This document shows, in pieces, positions 23,512-34,320 of a DNA stretch of 64,000 bases. The notes under the pieces are model-generated. The model did not search any database. It worked only from the letters and a program-made list of their open reading frames with translations, and had not been told where the DNA came from. A program made the position numbers and the translations under genes. The stretch spans positions 26,507,446 to 26,571,445 of the forward strand of contig NC_092640.1 of assembly GCF_039555335.1 (NCBI RefSeq), given 5' to 3'. How positions within the stretch are numbered: position 1 is the first letter of the stretch; each line of letters starts with the position of its first letter. This DNA comes from Amphiura filiformis. Taxonomy: Eukaryota > Echinodermata > Ophiuroidea > Amphilepidida > Amphiuridae.

Positions 23512-25520
23512 CTGGAAATAAAAAATAATTTGATACAATCATAATAACTCTACCATGATAAACACATATATATAATCGGTTTAACAATCAGGTCACAGTG
23601 CCTGGTGAAGTTCGGAGTTACCGGACGCAACTTTTTCATGCAAGTTGCAAATTTTATTTCCAGAATTCGATTTATCTTTACCAAAAGTCCCGCCCAAAAT
23701 TCCAAGCAGTAGAACAATGCCTAATTTGCATAAATCCAAAATAGCCGCTTCTGCTGGGGGTAAAATTTCAAAGTTGGTCACATTTTGTTAAAACCATACC
23801 AATGTATTGGTCTCATCATAATGATTCAGGAAAAGTATAATTACAAGTCAGAGAATTTTTAAATTTTTATCCCTTGTGGAATCCAAATTTTGACATTTGA
23901 CCTTTAACCTTATAATTATCTATATATTAAAACTGAACTAAAATGCGGAGCACAATGTCAGCTATATGACAATATATTTGATAAATATACAATTAATGAA
24001 ACAAATGCCGTAAAAAAGGGATATTTTTTACTGTATATCGTCTGTAGAGCGTATATTTGTATCTACATGCATCTTGAATAGCATCATATTATTGTAAGCC
24101 TGTTGCAGTTACACAGTTCTGTGGCCGAGCGGTTACTGCGTCTGACACAGGCGCAGTGAATCACGGGTTCGAGCCTCTGAATATATTTAGTTTCTTTTCT
24201 CTTTATTATTATTATTATTATTATTATTTTCCATATCCTTCATCATATTATTTTTATCAATTTATTATTAATTTGTGCCAATGTTCGTCCTTCTTTCTGA
24301 GACAAAAATGAAATTTGACTCAGTATCATGCAGTTTAGAACGATAATTACGAAACCCGCGCAAGTTACTAGCGTAGGGGGTGTTTTCAGTGACCAGTCCC
24401 TAAATTAGCCAATTCTGTTAACAACAATTTTATTATGTTTGAAAAGGTTTTTACCTATGATGTGTGTGCAATATGAATCTCGTGCGACATTCCGTTTTTA
24501 AGTTCATGGGACAAAAACAAATTTAGACGAAATATTTTGCATTCGCCAGACAATCCTCGAAAAAAGTCTAGGAATACTTTTGTGCCCGGGCTTTTGTGTC
24601 AAGAACGGAAAACTGGCACTCCCCCGTCCAATGTTGGGAAATGCCAATGTCGTCAGCAGTTTTCCAAAGTGTTTCAACATTGCTTGATGGGGAGAGGGGA
24701 AGAGTAAATCATTGTTGTAGGCGTGGGCCTAATGTTAATGTTTATCCATAAACACAAATACACGTCATTTCTATGATCATTTCAAATTCTGCACGGAATT
24801 ACGACGACGTGTACCAACGGTGTTCCAAGTACATTTTTCGAGGATTGTAGATTTAAGGTAGAAAGTGCAAATACACATATTTGTCCTGAAGGCGGGCCTT
24901 ATTGTGAAGATTGTTTGCCGAGTCTTACTACAAACAGTCCCGGAAAACAAATGATGTGGACTGATCAAATTATACATGCTATTATGCATGGTTCATATAC
25001 GGACTCTTTAGTAGTTTATCATAAGCCCAGCATATAAGACGAATGTTATATTCTTTTTTATGTGGAGTTCTCCCATGGCACGTACCACCGCCACCACCCC
25101 GCACACACACACCCGCCCCGACACACCACAGAACGTATTGCGAATGTGTCGAGTACAGGATGGTCCAAAAACAACTTTACTAAATTTCAAAGGTTAATTT
25201 CTCAAAGTTGAAAAGTCTTTTTCTAATAGTTTTTGCATAATATTCTAAAAGTTTGCAAATGCATGCTCTTTTATGTACTTTCTGTTATATGCAAGTCTGT
25301 TTTCTTTAAAACACAACTTTGGAAATCATCATTTATTTTCATTCGTTGAAACGCCAAAAAAGGTACTTTATTTTTCCTACAAATCGAAGAGAAGTACTAC
25401 TTACAGACATATGTACAATAAAACGTTCCGCAAAATATTTCAAAACATCTACTGGTACTCTAATAAACCTTTTATGTACTAAACTGCTGGAAGAAAACCA
25501 TAAAGTTTTAGGGCACTTAC
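23512..25520 (-). other. first intron of sulfotransferase copy 1 (about 2.0 kb)
   Basis: The donor GTAAGT (25520-25515) and acceptor CAG (up to 23512) bound the intron. Its first and last 80-200 bp are recognisably related to the ends of copy 2's 9.1-kb intron, for instance CAAAACATCTACTGGTA at about 25440 and 50567. Inside are an ATT microsatellite (about 24203-24237), a CA/CC-rich tract (about 25085-25130) and a tRNA-like remnant. Confidence 0.65.
24114..24184 (+). tRNA. tRNA-like remnant in the intron
   Basis: TGTGGCCGAGCGGTTACTGC resembles a tRNA A box and D arm, ACTGCG...CGCAGT can form an anticodon-like stem, and GGGTTCGAGCC is a good B box. The acceptor and T stems do not pair properly and no class II variable arm is present. 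It is therefore a pseudo-tRNA or the head of a SINE. A more eroded relative, lacking the middle, lies at about 48750-48800 in the matching place in copy 2's intron, so it predates the gene duplication. Confidence 0.4.
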
Positions 25521-25730
25521 TTGTTTAGCAGCACTGCAAAACTCCGATCAGGAAAAAATATTGATTCAGTGCGACTAAAGGTGTTGTAAAGCTCAACCCG
25601 GAAGCTCAACTGCCGATGCTGACTCTGGACAACTGATTCAACAGTGCAAGGTAATGTGCGCGTCTGATCTTCGACAAAGGTTAGACCGTTATCAACCCCC
25701 TGATACTCTCTTATTCAAATGACCCATGTG
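25521..25730 (-). other. non-coding exon 1 of sulfotransferase copy 1 (5' limit approximate)
   Basis: The exon end at 25521 is set by a consensus donor (AACAA|GTAAGT). About 125 bp of exon is shared with the sequence at 50689-50816, including TTGAATCAGTTGTC and GAGCTTCC. No ATG is seen in the shared part, consistent with an untranslated leader. The transcription start is inferred from a TATA-like box at 25758-25764 and is uncertain. Confidence 0.6.
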
Positions 25731-25757
25731 CCCTCGCAAGGAGATGCTCTGTGACCG

Positions 25758-25764
25758 TTATATA
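25758..25764 (-). promoter_or_regulatory. candidate TATA box of sulfotransferase copy 1
   Basis: The minus strand reads TATATAA, roughly 95 bp upstream of the last conserved exon-1 sequence. It is only 18 bp from the end of the transposon that begins at 25782. Position and orientation fit a core promoter, but the equivalent region is absent in copy 2. Confidence 0.4.
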
Positions 25765-25773
25765 AGCTCCAGA

Positions 25774-26303
25774 GAGTAGATCCCGGGGGGGCACTTCAAT
25801 TTGAAATGGATATAGGGGTAGGGCTGGCGCTTTCGCACTAAGGGGCATTCGGTGAGAGCAACATGTAAAAATATGGGGTCATTGGGTGAGAGCATGATTT
25901 TGGCATTCGGTGAGAGTAAAATGTAAAAAATATGGGGTCATTGGGTGAGAACATGACCTTTTTTTTTAAATGGAATCTTTGGGTGAGAACCAAAACAGCG
26001 CCACAAAAACCTCGAAAATCGAATTTCTAGTTCTAAATGGCTTCAAATTTCTTTATTTTATCAAAATAAGTAACAAAATCAGTGATAAATGAAAGTTGCT
26101 GTTCAAATTGAACTTATAAGGGTCTTTGGGTGACAAATCAAATAGAAAAATAGGGGGTCTTCGGGTGACAGAGCGCGGAGCGAGCATGTGTTTGTAAAAA
26201 AAATATGGGGTCTTTGGGTGACAGCGATGCTGAAAAGGGGGGTCTTAACAGCCCTACATACGCGTCACCTCCAAAGTTGGAGTGCCCCCCCCGGGGAGTA
26301 GAT
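25774..26303. mobile_element. inverted-repeat element with 8-bp target duplication, CCCGGGGGGGCACT type
   Basis: Ends CCCGGGGGGGCACTTCAA (25782) and TTGGAGTGCCCCCCCCGGG (to 26295) are inverted repeats. Direct repeats GAGTAGAT flank them at 25774-25781 and 26296-26303. The 8-bp duplication suggests hAT or another superfamily that makes 8-bp copies. The interior carries tandem variants of 'TATGGGGTCATTGGGTGAGA' and no transposase. It sits immediately upstream of the candidate promoter of sulfotransferase copy 1. Confidence 0.8.
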
Positions 26304-26514
26304 ATTCTTGAGATGGCAATCTATTCACGTGGTTTATTTTCCAACGCAAACATATCACAAATTTTGGTGGTTTGTGAGTGCCCATCTGCCCTTGTCTCGG
26401 TCCCAGCCGGTTTGTGTTCCTCCATCACTTCAGTGACTAAGTAGCACAATAGGCTGGGACCGAGACTACGTTCGCACTATCGACTGACTTTTATGTGAGT
26501 TTGGCCCGATAATA

Positions 26515-26600
26515 TGGTTCAGGACCATATGGTCCTGCAGCATTATGGTCCTGCACCATATGGTCTCGCACCATATGGTACATGAGCATGTTTGACTTAT
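26515..26600. repeat. short tandem repeat of ACCATATGGT(CCTGC)
   Basis: Four to five consecutive units of about 15-16 bp, each with the palindrome ACCATATGGT or a variant, separated by CCTGCA or CTCGC. A looser related segment continues to about 26680 (GCTCCAGGAGC). No gene is involved. Confidence 0.7.
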
Positions 26601-26693
26601 AAATATTTTCAGTACAGTGCTGCAGGGGCATGTTTGACTACTTAAAATATTTTTAATTCAAGTACATGCTCCAGGAGCATATTTGAATTGTCA

Positions 26694-27018
26694 AAATCGA
26701 TTTTCATTATCTTAATCAACATATTATTGAAAAATAGCACTTTGATGTTTTGCAAAAGTTCATTCTACAAATCATATAGGCCTACTTTAAAAACTTGATT
26801 TATTGTTGTTAATGAGTTATACGTACGTTTTACAAAAGTGTTGTTGTTTCAGCCCTCTTTACAACATAACTAAACAACCACAGGACCTACAAAAGTATAT
26901 CTGTGATATTTCAATTCTTCTCCACACTGAATCGCTATGAAATGATCAATGCAATTTTTGCCAAAGCTGGCACTGCCATTCGCAAGATGCTGTGAACTAC
27001 CAAATCGCAACAGTTTAG
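26694..27018 (-). repeat. dispersed repeat, inverted copy of 15753-16072
   Basis: About 320 bp matches the interior of the 15692-16633 element on the opposite strand, for example AAAATCGATTTTCATTATCT, TTTTGCAAAAGTTCATTCTA and TGTTGTTGTTTCAGCCCTCT. It lacks the TACCGTAAAATG ends. Confidence 0.8.
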
Positions 27019-27304
27019 TTGCTAAACTTTAGTAATTAAGGACATGGTGGAAGTATATATAAGAGTTTGAAAGAGCGACTCCAGATTGTAAATATATAAA
27101 TTGAGTTAAAACCCGAGACCGCTGATTGCAGTTAGAAGTGTTTTGACGGTCTATGCAGAAAGGGTGGGAGAGAGGCTAGATTGCTTTTGCGTTGGATTAG
27201 ATCTTATTACTTCCCTTTAATATGGTTATAAACAGTAACAGGAAAAAATAAAATCTATGCTAAAAGTTGCGTCGGAAATAGGCTACCGGACCTCTGGCTT
27301 CTGG

Positions 27305-27430
27305 ACAGTGGTGTAGATTTCTTTTTGAAAGGGGGGGTGTTGCCAATATTCAAGCTAAAAATCGGCTTGAATTGTCAAAAGTGGCTGGAAAGAATTTAAA
27401 AACATGGGTTATTTTGCATTTCATTTGACA
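27305..27430 (+). repeat. dispersed repeat, copy 1 of a pair with 28275-28400
   Basis: 'CGGCTTGAATTGTCAAA' and 'GTGGCTGGAAAGAATT' with 'ATGGGTTATTTTGCA' occur in the same order about 960 bp downstream. The two direct copies flank the 27703-28236 element. Confidence 0.6.
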
Positions 27431-27699
27431 CCACTCGGGGGGGTCACACCTTCTTCCCATTTTGAGATATGAAAAGGACCCATATGAATATTGACCCGGG
27501 TCTTATGATAAATGGCACCCCCGGGGGCGGAAATATTTTTATTATATTCTTTACTTCTTCCTTTTTCATTTGACACCACTTGGGGGTTCACATCTTCGTG
27601 TCATTTAAAGATGTGTTCATTTCAGACAAAAAGTTTAGCTAGCTAGTACTGACTAAACCCAGTAACATACACTGATCAATGCTGATACAGGCTGATACC

Positions 27700-28239
27700 A
27701 TTGGGCTATTCCAGATGTATTCCGCACCCCCCCTATGGAAGACATTTAAAAAAAATACAATTCCAGCTGGAATTGAGATGTGTCTAGAATTCCAGCAGTC
27801 ATTTTTAGCAAAGATTCCGGCTGGAGGGTATGGAAGACATTGAGATTAGGTGAAATTCCGGCTGCTAAAATAAACGAAAAAACAAGAGTGGGGATTGTGA
27901 AAGGCCATGATGTGCCTATGGAAGACATTCACATTCACGGCTGGAAAATGGTCAAAAATGCTCCAATTCCAGCAGAATCTTCACTTATGATCACCATCTC
28001 GATTAACCTATGAAAGACATTTACTTGAATTCTGGCTGGAAACAAAAAATGTTCTAATTCCAGCTGGAACCCTATGGAAGACATTTACATTTACGTGAAT
28101 TCCGGCTGGCCATATTAGACAATTCCGGCAGTGTCTTCCGTGGGTTTTTCCTGACATGTGAATTCCGGCTGTCAATGTAGCCCCGAATTCCGGAAGTGTC
28201 TTCCATAGGGGGTGCGGAATACATCTGGAATAGCCCATT
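27700..28239. mobile_element. 534-bp inverted-repeat element with ATTCCGGCTGG subrepeats
   Basis: Ends GGGCTATTCCAGATGTATTC (27703) and GAATACATCTGGAATAGCCC (to 28236) are perfect complements, and pairing runs on to TATGGAAGACA and TGTCTTCCATA. ATT flanks both sides (27700-27702 and 28237-28239), a likely 3-bp target duplication. The interior repeats 'AATTCCGGCTGG' and 'CTATGGAAGACATT' many times in varying order, on both strands. Two short open frames inside are by-products. Confidence 0.85.
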
Positions 28240-28645
28240 TCTTGGTTCAGCAAAAATTATAACACCCAGTATATTAGCGTAGATCCGTCTTGAATTTTAT
28301 GAAGTGGGGTGTTGGGGCATCGGCTTGAATTGTCAAAGGTGGCTGGAAAGAATTACAAAAATGGGTTATTTTGCAAAAAAGGTGGGGGACACAGCCCCCA
28401 AGATTGACGCTCATGAGTATACCACACTGGTTTATTTTTATGTTACAAATACGGCTAAAACATTAAAGGCTTAATGTACGATTTCCTTCAAATTTTAAAT
28501 TTGTCATTATATACTCAAAATGCTCAAATAATACTAGTAATAATGATCGGGAATGGTTTCTGTCCATTTTGAGCTGAAATAACGAGGTAACGTGAAAGAA
28601 ACACTGCTTGTTATTTTGGCCGTTTAACACGCAGTTCTATGGGCG

Positions 28646-28684
28646 GACATAAAGTCATAATTTCTTGAATTATGACTTTATGTC
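28646..28684. other. perfect 17-bp stem hairpin
   Basis: GACATAAAGTCATAATT is followed after a 5-nt loop (TCTTG) by its exact complement AATTATGACTTTATGTC. Nothing else at the site suggests an RNA gene. It may be a minimal foldback or a small-RNA precursor; function is unknown. Confidence 0.6.
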
Positions 28685-28689
28685 GAACT

Positions 28690-29715
28690 TTGCTCTGTTT
28701 ACCTACAAACACTACAAATTTGGCTGATTCCATTTAGGTGCAAGTTGTAACATGTGTAAACATTACAAATATGCCAAAAAATCAGGTTTGAAAAAAATTA
28801 ACCAAATTCATATTATAAGATCGTACATTATGACTTTAAAAAGTCGAAATAAAAATTAAATAGGCCTTCAACAACCTTATGACTACATGGTAAACCAATC
28901 TATTCGCAGATGTTACAATCAAAAATCAAAAATGGAAAGAAAAACCTAGCCTGGAGAAGCCAGAAGCATCTAGAACGATGTCATATTTTTAACGATATTT
29001 TTGCCCTACAAAAATCGGAGGGGGAGAATTAAATTGCCGAATTTATCCGGGGAAATGTGAATCAGCTTTGAGCCTACATTTTTGCCGTATCATTCACCAT
29101 ACTTCCTTCGTATTTTCAAAACTCATCATATTTTCTCACCACAAAAACCGGTCTTATACACCACATAGGAAGCAAAACAACCCTGGGAAAACAATGACTT
29201 TCACTAAAAAGAAGATAAAAGCATGGTCCTCTTAACGAACTTATCATTATTCTACTGAGCTTAACAGAGGTGTGTTGTTTTACTACGTTTTCGTCGATTA
29301 TAAACCAGATCTTATTATGATGGCTTTCACCACTTCTGTAATACTTTGTTGTATTACTATAATTTTCATGGCAAACGGTATGTAAAGTATCGGTTTTCTT
29401 ATTCCTTCTTAATTTGTGCTTGTCTTTATTTTCAGTTGTTGACAGGGGCGGCAGAAGCATTAAGATAAGGGGTGTGTGTGTTAGGGCATGGAAGTAAGAG
29501 AGCAAACTAGTATAAGTACTGGTACATGAAGAGGGGAAGACACGACCTACCCCCAAATCACAGCTCCGGTGAATGACCAGACCAACGAGGATATGTTTGT
29601 TTTAAATTTTCGGGCGTTTTTCCCAAATTTGTTATTTTTGGTGATAGTTCAAGAAAGACAAAAGACATGTTTGTGCACATAACTTGTTCGGTTTACCTAC
29701 GTTACCATTCGTTTG
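28690..29715. other. gene-free stretch
   Basis: No gene recognised. A 146-codon minus-strand open frame (29116-29556) has no conserved motif and is not supported. Confidence 0.4.
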
Positions 29716-30045
29716 TCGGGTGATTTCATGCGCGTATTTTTTGGGGGGGGGGGGGGGCTTTGGGGGCGCCAAAACAGGGGCGGCAAAAACGAAGGGGCGG
29801 CAAAACGAATTAGCAATGAAAAAAGGGCGCCAACAATTGAAAAAGCAATAAGACATTTTGAAAAAAGGTTGCTTTTGGGACGCTAGCGCCTAAAATCCTT
29901 TTTTTTTTTTTTTTTTTTTTGCTCTTCACTTTTTCAAACGACCGTGAAAAAAATTGGGTCAACCTTTTCGGGCTGTTAAGGAAGGGGCGGCAAAATTGTT
30001 TCATTCTTCAGCCCCCCGGGGTTGGGGCGGCCACGGTACGCCACT
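29716..30045 (-). repeat. dispersed repeat, CAGTGGCGTACCGTGGCC family, copy 2
   Basis: This is the reverse-oriented relative of 17853-18235. It reads from CATGCGCGTATTTTTTGGGG through GGGGCGGCAAAA subrepeats, 'GGACGCTAGCGCC' and a long T-run (about 29898-29920) to GGCCACGGTACGCCACTG. The homopolymers and GC-rich subrepeats are shared features of the family. Confidence 0.8.
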
Positions 30046-31435
30046 GGATTTACTAATACATAAATTTTGTGACTGCATTTCGACGTTATCAATGGCATTT
30101 TATTAAGCTTACCGTGTAAATAACGCTGGTATCTGGCCACGCTTATGTAAAACTTTTTGTCTGATGGTCGGCCATTGCAAACAACGAAATGTAGATTGGC
30201 TCGGCACAAGTGTCGTATTCCTCTCGCTCGGTGGGTCTTTTGAAGATAAAATTACTTTGAATTCACTGTAACAAGATCAGGATACCGACGGGGTACCGAA
30301 GACGCGTCGGTGCCGCATTAATGTCTTTATCTCAAAAGTGCACGACTGACGACTGTGCTTTGTATTTCCCGCATTAAACTTGTATTAACAAGTTTAATCT
30401 TTAAAAAGATTATAATTGCGTCTACACCTAGTTCTTTGTATACGATGGTTGGTTGTGTCAAACCTTTTAATAACATTTAAATGGCGGGTTATAAATTGTA
30501 TTAAGATCGTGAAAACATTTTTAAAACGTTTTACATGAAAAACATTAAAAAACTTTTGTCAAAATGTTAGTATAAAATATTTTTTGCAAACAGGCCATAT
30601 TTTTAATCACATGTCATTACCTTTGACGCGATGCGGGATCCCGCTTTGTTGTAGTATAGAAACCACCCAGGAGAAACCAGAATCAGAACCAGAAACAGTT
30701 TTGCAAAATATTTTGCAGACACTTTTAAAAATAACGTGATATTAGAATGTTTTGTAGCAAGTTTCTTGATTGTCTTTATTTCTTGAACGATTTTAACGAA
30801 TGAGATCTTAAATCTGAGCTAAAAGGCGCGAAGCGCAGCTATTGGCTGCTGGTTCTAATTATAGCATATCTGTCTTTGTTTAGGATATACAGAGAGGCAA
30901 AAATAACTGGTACCAATAATAAGCCAAATCGGCATTGGAAGTTTGCAATGCATTTGGGACAGTTTTTGCAGTTTTGGGACACTTTGTCTTTTGACCTATT
31001 GGGAAAATTCAGAAATATTGGGTTTTTGTACGTAAAAATATAATCTAAAATGTTTTACAATAATTAAAACAAATATAAAACTAGAGCGGTTCTCGGGTTG
31101 CGCGGTTTTCGTCATACGCGGTTGGTGTGTAAGGTTGTTGGGTGATGGTATGGTAGTGGTTGTGTTTAGATGTGAGTTTCTTTTCAGAACCCTGTATGGG
31201 CGAAGCCTGGATGGTGGATGGGGAGTGTGGGGTGATTAAAGAAGGTAATAATATGGAAATGTAATAGGCCGCACGGCTGTGTAATGCTTATGTTTTACAA
31301 GATGCCCAGAGCACTGGTTGGGATATGGGATATCCCTCGTGGTGTCGAGTTCACAACAGGTGTTGGTATTGCTTTACCAAAACAACCCGAGCCGTGCCAG
31401 TGGTGGAAGTTCAGTTTGTATGTATAGACAGTTTC
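30046..31435. other. gene-free stretch
   Basis: AT-rich DNA without a recognised gene. At about 31084 'GAGCGGTTCTCG' resembles the left boundary of the first satellite block and may be the end of a related element. Confidence 0.4.
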
Positions 31436-31439
31436 CTAG

Positions 31440-31900
31440 CAATATTGACTGTACCCACCAAGTTTCATGCCCATACGACAGATGTTAGTCATTTGACCTC
31501 AGATGACCCCTAAGTGACCTTGGATTACCCCCAAAATGACCTTCCAAACATTTGACTCTTAATGTTGACTGTACTCACCAAATTTCATGCTGTTATGTCA
31601 GTTTTTAGTAATTTGACATCAGATGACCCCTGGGTGACCTCGGATGACACCGAAATGACCTTCCAATAATTTGAATCTAAATGTTGACTATACCCACCAA
31701 GTTTCGAGCCCATATAACAGTTTTTAGTAATTTGACCTCAAATGCCCCTGGGTGACCTCGGATGACCCTGAAATGACCTTCCAAAAATTTTACTCTAAGT
31801 GTTGACTATACCCACCAAGTTTCGTGCCATTATGACAGTTTTTAGTCATTTGACCTCAGATGAACCCTGGGTGACCTTGGATGACCCCGAAATCTATTCA
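31440..31900. repeat. satellite with phased TGACC motifs (block 2)
   Basis: About four diverged units share the block-1 landmarks 'GTACCCACCAAGTTTCATGC', 'TTTTTAGTAATTTGACC' and runs of TGACC at alternating 10- and 11-bp spacing. The unit is about 120 bp. The same orientation as block 1, 24 kb away, suggests dispersal by a mobile element. Confidence 0.85.
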
Positions 31901-31967
31901 GCTCTACAAATACAACTGACCAAGTTTAGGCGATACACCATGTTGTTAAAACCCATGTAGACCCTAT

Positions 31968-32211
31968 AAGGAACAAACCAAAAGATCGATGACGTCCTAT
32001 AAACGTAACTAGTTTCATTTCTCAGCCGACCCCCTCCCTCCCTGCCAGAAACGTAATAATGAAATGTTGAAAATTTTGACATAATAATAATAATGACACA
32101 TTCTTCAGACCGATGGTTTTGTACAAACGTAATTGAGTATTTTACCCCCTCACCCTAAACGAAACTAGTTTCGTTTATAGGACGTCATTGATCTTTTGGT
32201 TTGTTTCCTAA
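31968..32211. mobile_element. about 244-bp inverted-repeat MITE
   Basis: The left end AAGGAACAAACCAAAAGATC followed by GATGACGTCCTATAAACG is mirrored at the right end by CGTTTATAGGACGTCATTGA and TCTTTTGGTTTGTTTCCTA. Inner arms share AACTAGTTTC. It has no coding capacity. The target duplication is not clear (possibly TA). Confidence 0.75.
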
Positions 32212-32214
32212 TAC

Positions 32215-34100
32215 TCGGCATCATCGCACATGTTGACTGCCAAACTTCATCACAACATAAACTTCGAAAACGATCCATTCATACTGTCCCATTTATTGAT
32301 ACCTTCTGTTTGTATCAATTGCCAGTGAGCAAAATACACGTGCTCTGTTCACTATACACAGCAAGGTATAGGTAGCTATGTGCACGATATTATAACCTCT
32401 ACCTTGCTGCATTTGATTTGCAGTTCTGACATCTGGCCTGCGCCGGTTTAACAAGCAGGTCAGACCTTTGGAGCGGGGCTAGACACTAGACAGGGATGAC
32501 AGAATGCTGTGTCGTCATAAATTAAATAAAACTTATTACTTTTGGTAAACAAGGGTTGTCTGAGAAGAAAAAATGTGGAAAGGTGAAAAGCAAAATGAAA
32601 AAAAAGAGAAGAAAAAACAGAAAGGGAAAATGGGGAGAAACGGGAGGAAATTATGATTTCCTTTCTCCATGCTCAAAATTAAATGTTGAGATTAAAGTTT
32701 TCATTTTTCGTTGGAAAGGGTGTGCCTGAGTGATTGCGTATTAAAACAAACGTTAACAAACAAAAACAAAATTCCCTGAATTGTTATGCCAAAATAAAAA
32801 AATTTAATCTTGTAAATTTTTGGCTCTATGTAAAGTTAGGAAGGATTTTTGATTCTCAAAAAAAAAAAAAAATCTGGGGTCATAATGAGTCAAAAGATGT
32901 GTTTTATACAGTAAATGAAGTAAAAATTATGATGCGCAGTGATTATGCCACGTTATTAAATTTCTAATCTTAATATTTCGTCTTTTTGTCAAAATTCAAA
33001 AAGTATTTAGTTTTGTTTAGTTGTGGCGTTAAAATACCCAAACAACTAAGTTTCTGACGAAACAGTTCTTTCAGGGACACCCTGTATATAGCATGTTTGT
33101 AAATTGTACTACAGTATCGATTTTATTGAAGGTCACTGGTAAATAAACAATTGATAGTCTGTGCCTCGGGCCGAACTGTATGTGGCTATTACGATGTTTG
33201 TTCGGATCGCCCGACACAAATTGGCTGTGTAGGAGACTAGGTATGTGCAAACAAATTAACGACTTTATAGCGGGCGCGAGTGTTTCCAAAAAGCAACAAA
33301 AAGCAAACAAAAAATACACCCATTGCCCGCTATTTACCGTACGAAATGAACGACTCTAATCATGTACCGCACGAAATGAACGACTCTAATCAGCTGCGGC
33401 AATTCCCCAATGGTGGATAGGCCTATACTATACACGTATTCTTATTCGTGCATTTGACGGACTTGGGTGTTTTTGTTTTTGTTAAATATCTCCTCTCCTG
33501 AACACATATTATTATAGAAAATCTATCTACTTCTTCATTCGATTACATTCTATATGCCCTGCAACTTTCAATCTATACAGTGGCTAGATAAACCCTTAAA
33601 CGTGCGAACAAATATTGCAAAACAAAATTAAAGTATGGCTCTCCGCCTATGGCTCCGCCCATACAAATATTATTTTATAAATTAATTATTTAGATATTTT
33701 AATGATAACATTGTGACAATAATAAGTAAATTTATAATAATTACGTCAGTTTCCCCGATATGTCAGAGGTCAAAGTGTCCCAAAACTGCTCTTAAAAACC
33801 GGAAGTTAGAATAGCGATTGGGCTTATTGTTTTGCGGTCTGTACTTCAATTTGACTCACTTGTCTTTAGCATTAAAATTGCAACTTGCAATATAAATTGT
33901 GTGTGCCCCTGGTCCCGAAAAGCTGGCTACGCCACTTAGGGGGAAGAGGGAGTGGGAGGGAGAGAGGAGAGAGGGGAGGGAGGGGGAGAAAGATTCATAT
34001 GATACCACTTCAAGTTGGTTATCTGATTTTGTTATATTTATTGATTCATGTTAACTTTATATACTGTAAAATACAGTTTATTACACTTTTCCTGTATTTT
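32215..34100. other. region upstream of the collagen C4-like exons
   Basis: I looked here for a signal-peptide exon and Gly-X-Y exons and found none I can defend. The stretch contains an A-run (about 32859), an ACCGTACGAAATGAACGACT direct duplication (about 33337-33390) and a purine-only tract at about 33938-33993. Confidence 0.4.
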
Positions 34101-34104
34101 GTAG

Positions 34105-34180
34105 ATAGCAACGCGTACTACGGGTGCTGTGTACACTCGATGGGGAAAAACCACATGTCCTGGAGAGCTGGTTTATGCAG
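34105..34180 (+). CDS. short-chain collagen C4-like protein, penultimate exon
   Basis: A 76-bp exon lies between an acceptor (TGTATTTTGTAG, ending 34104) and a consensus donor (GCAG|GTATGT at 34181). It reads in phase to VYTRWGKTTCPGELVYAG, which matches the start of the C-terminal non-collagenous domain of short-chain collagen C4-like proteins, where a 'YTRWGRTTCP' box is characteristic. The last base makes a Gly codon with the first two bases of the exon at 38434. A stop just before the acceptor closes the frame upstream, as expected for an exon edge. The overlapping 117-codon frame at 33885 is in another phase and is not the gene. Confidence 0.8.
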
Positions 34181-34185
34181 GTATG

Positions 34186-34320
34186 TCGAAATAAAAATTC
34201 CTCTGAAAAAAGGAATCGGCGCCAAATGGGACCTTTGATGTGATGTGCTGAAATAGCTTGAAATGTACCATGGTAACCGTTTGGATAACTACTCTTGACA
34301 ACAGTAATTTGTAACATTAG
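34186..34320 (+). repeat. dispersed repeat pair member (other copy at 60117-60245)
   Basis: 'AATAAAAATTCCT', then 'GATGTGATGTGCTGAAATAG' and 'CTTGAAATGTA' with 'TTGTAACATTAG' occur in the same order at both places. The match starts within a few bases of the splice donor at 34181. Confidence 0.7.

Noticed and set aside
29116-29556. 146-codon minus-strand open frame
   Set aside because: Low-complexity serine/threonine/leucine-rich start and no recognisable family.
33885-34238. 117-codon open frame across the collagen C4-like exon
   Set aside because: It is in a different phase from the conserved domain and reads through both splice sites. The conserved frame is open only between the acceptor and donor.
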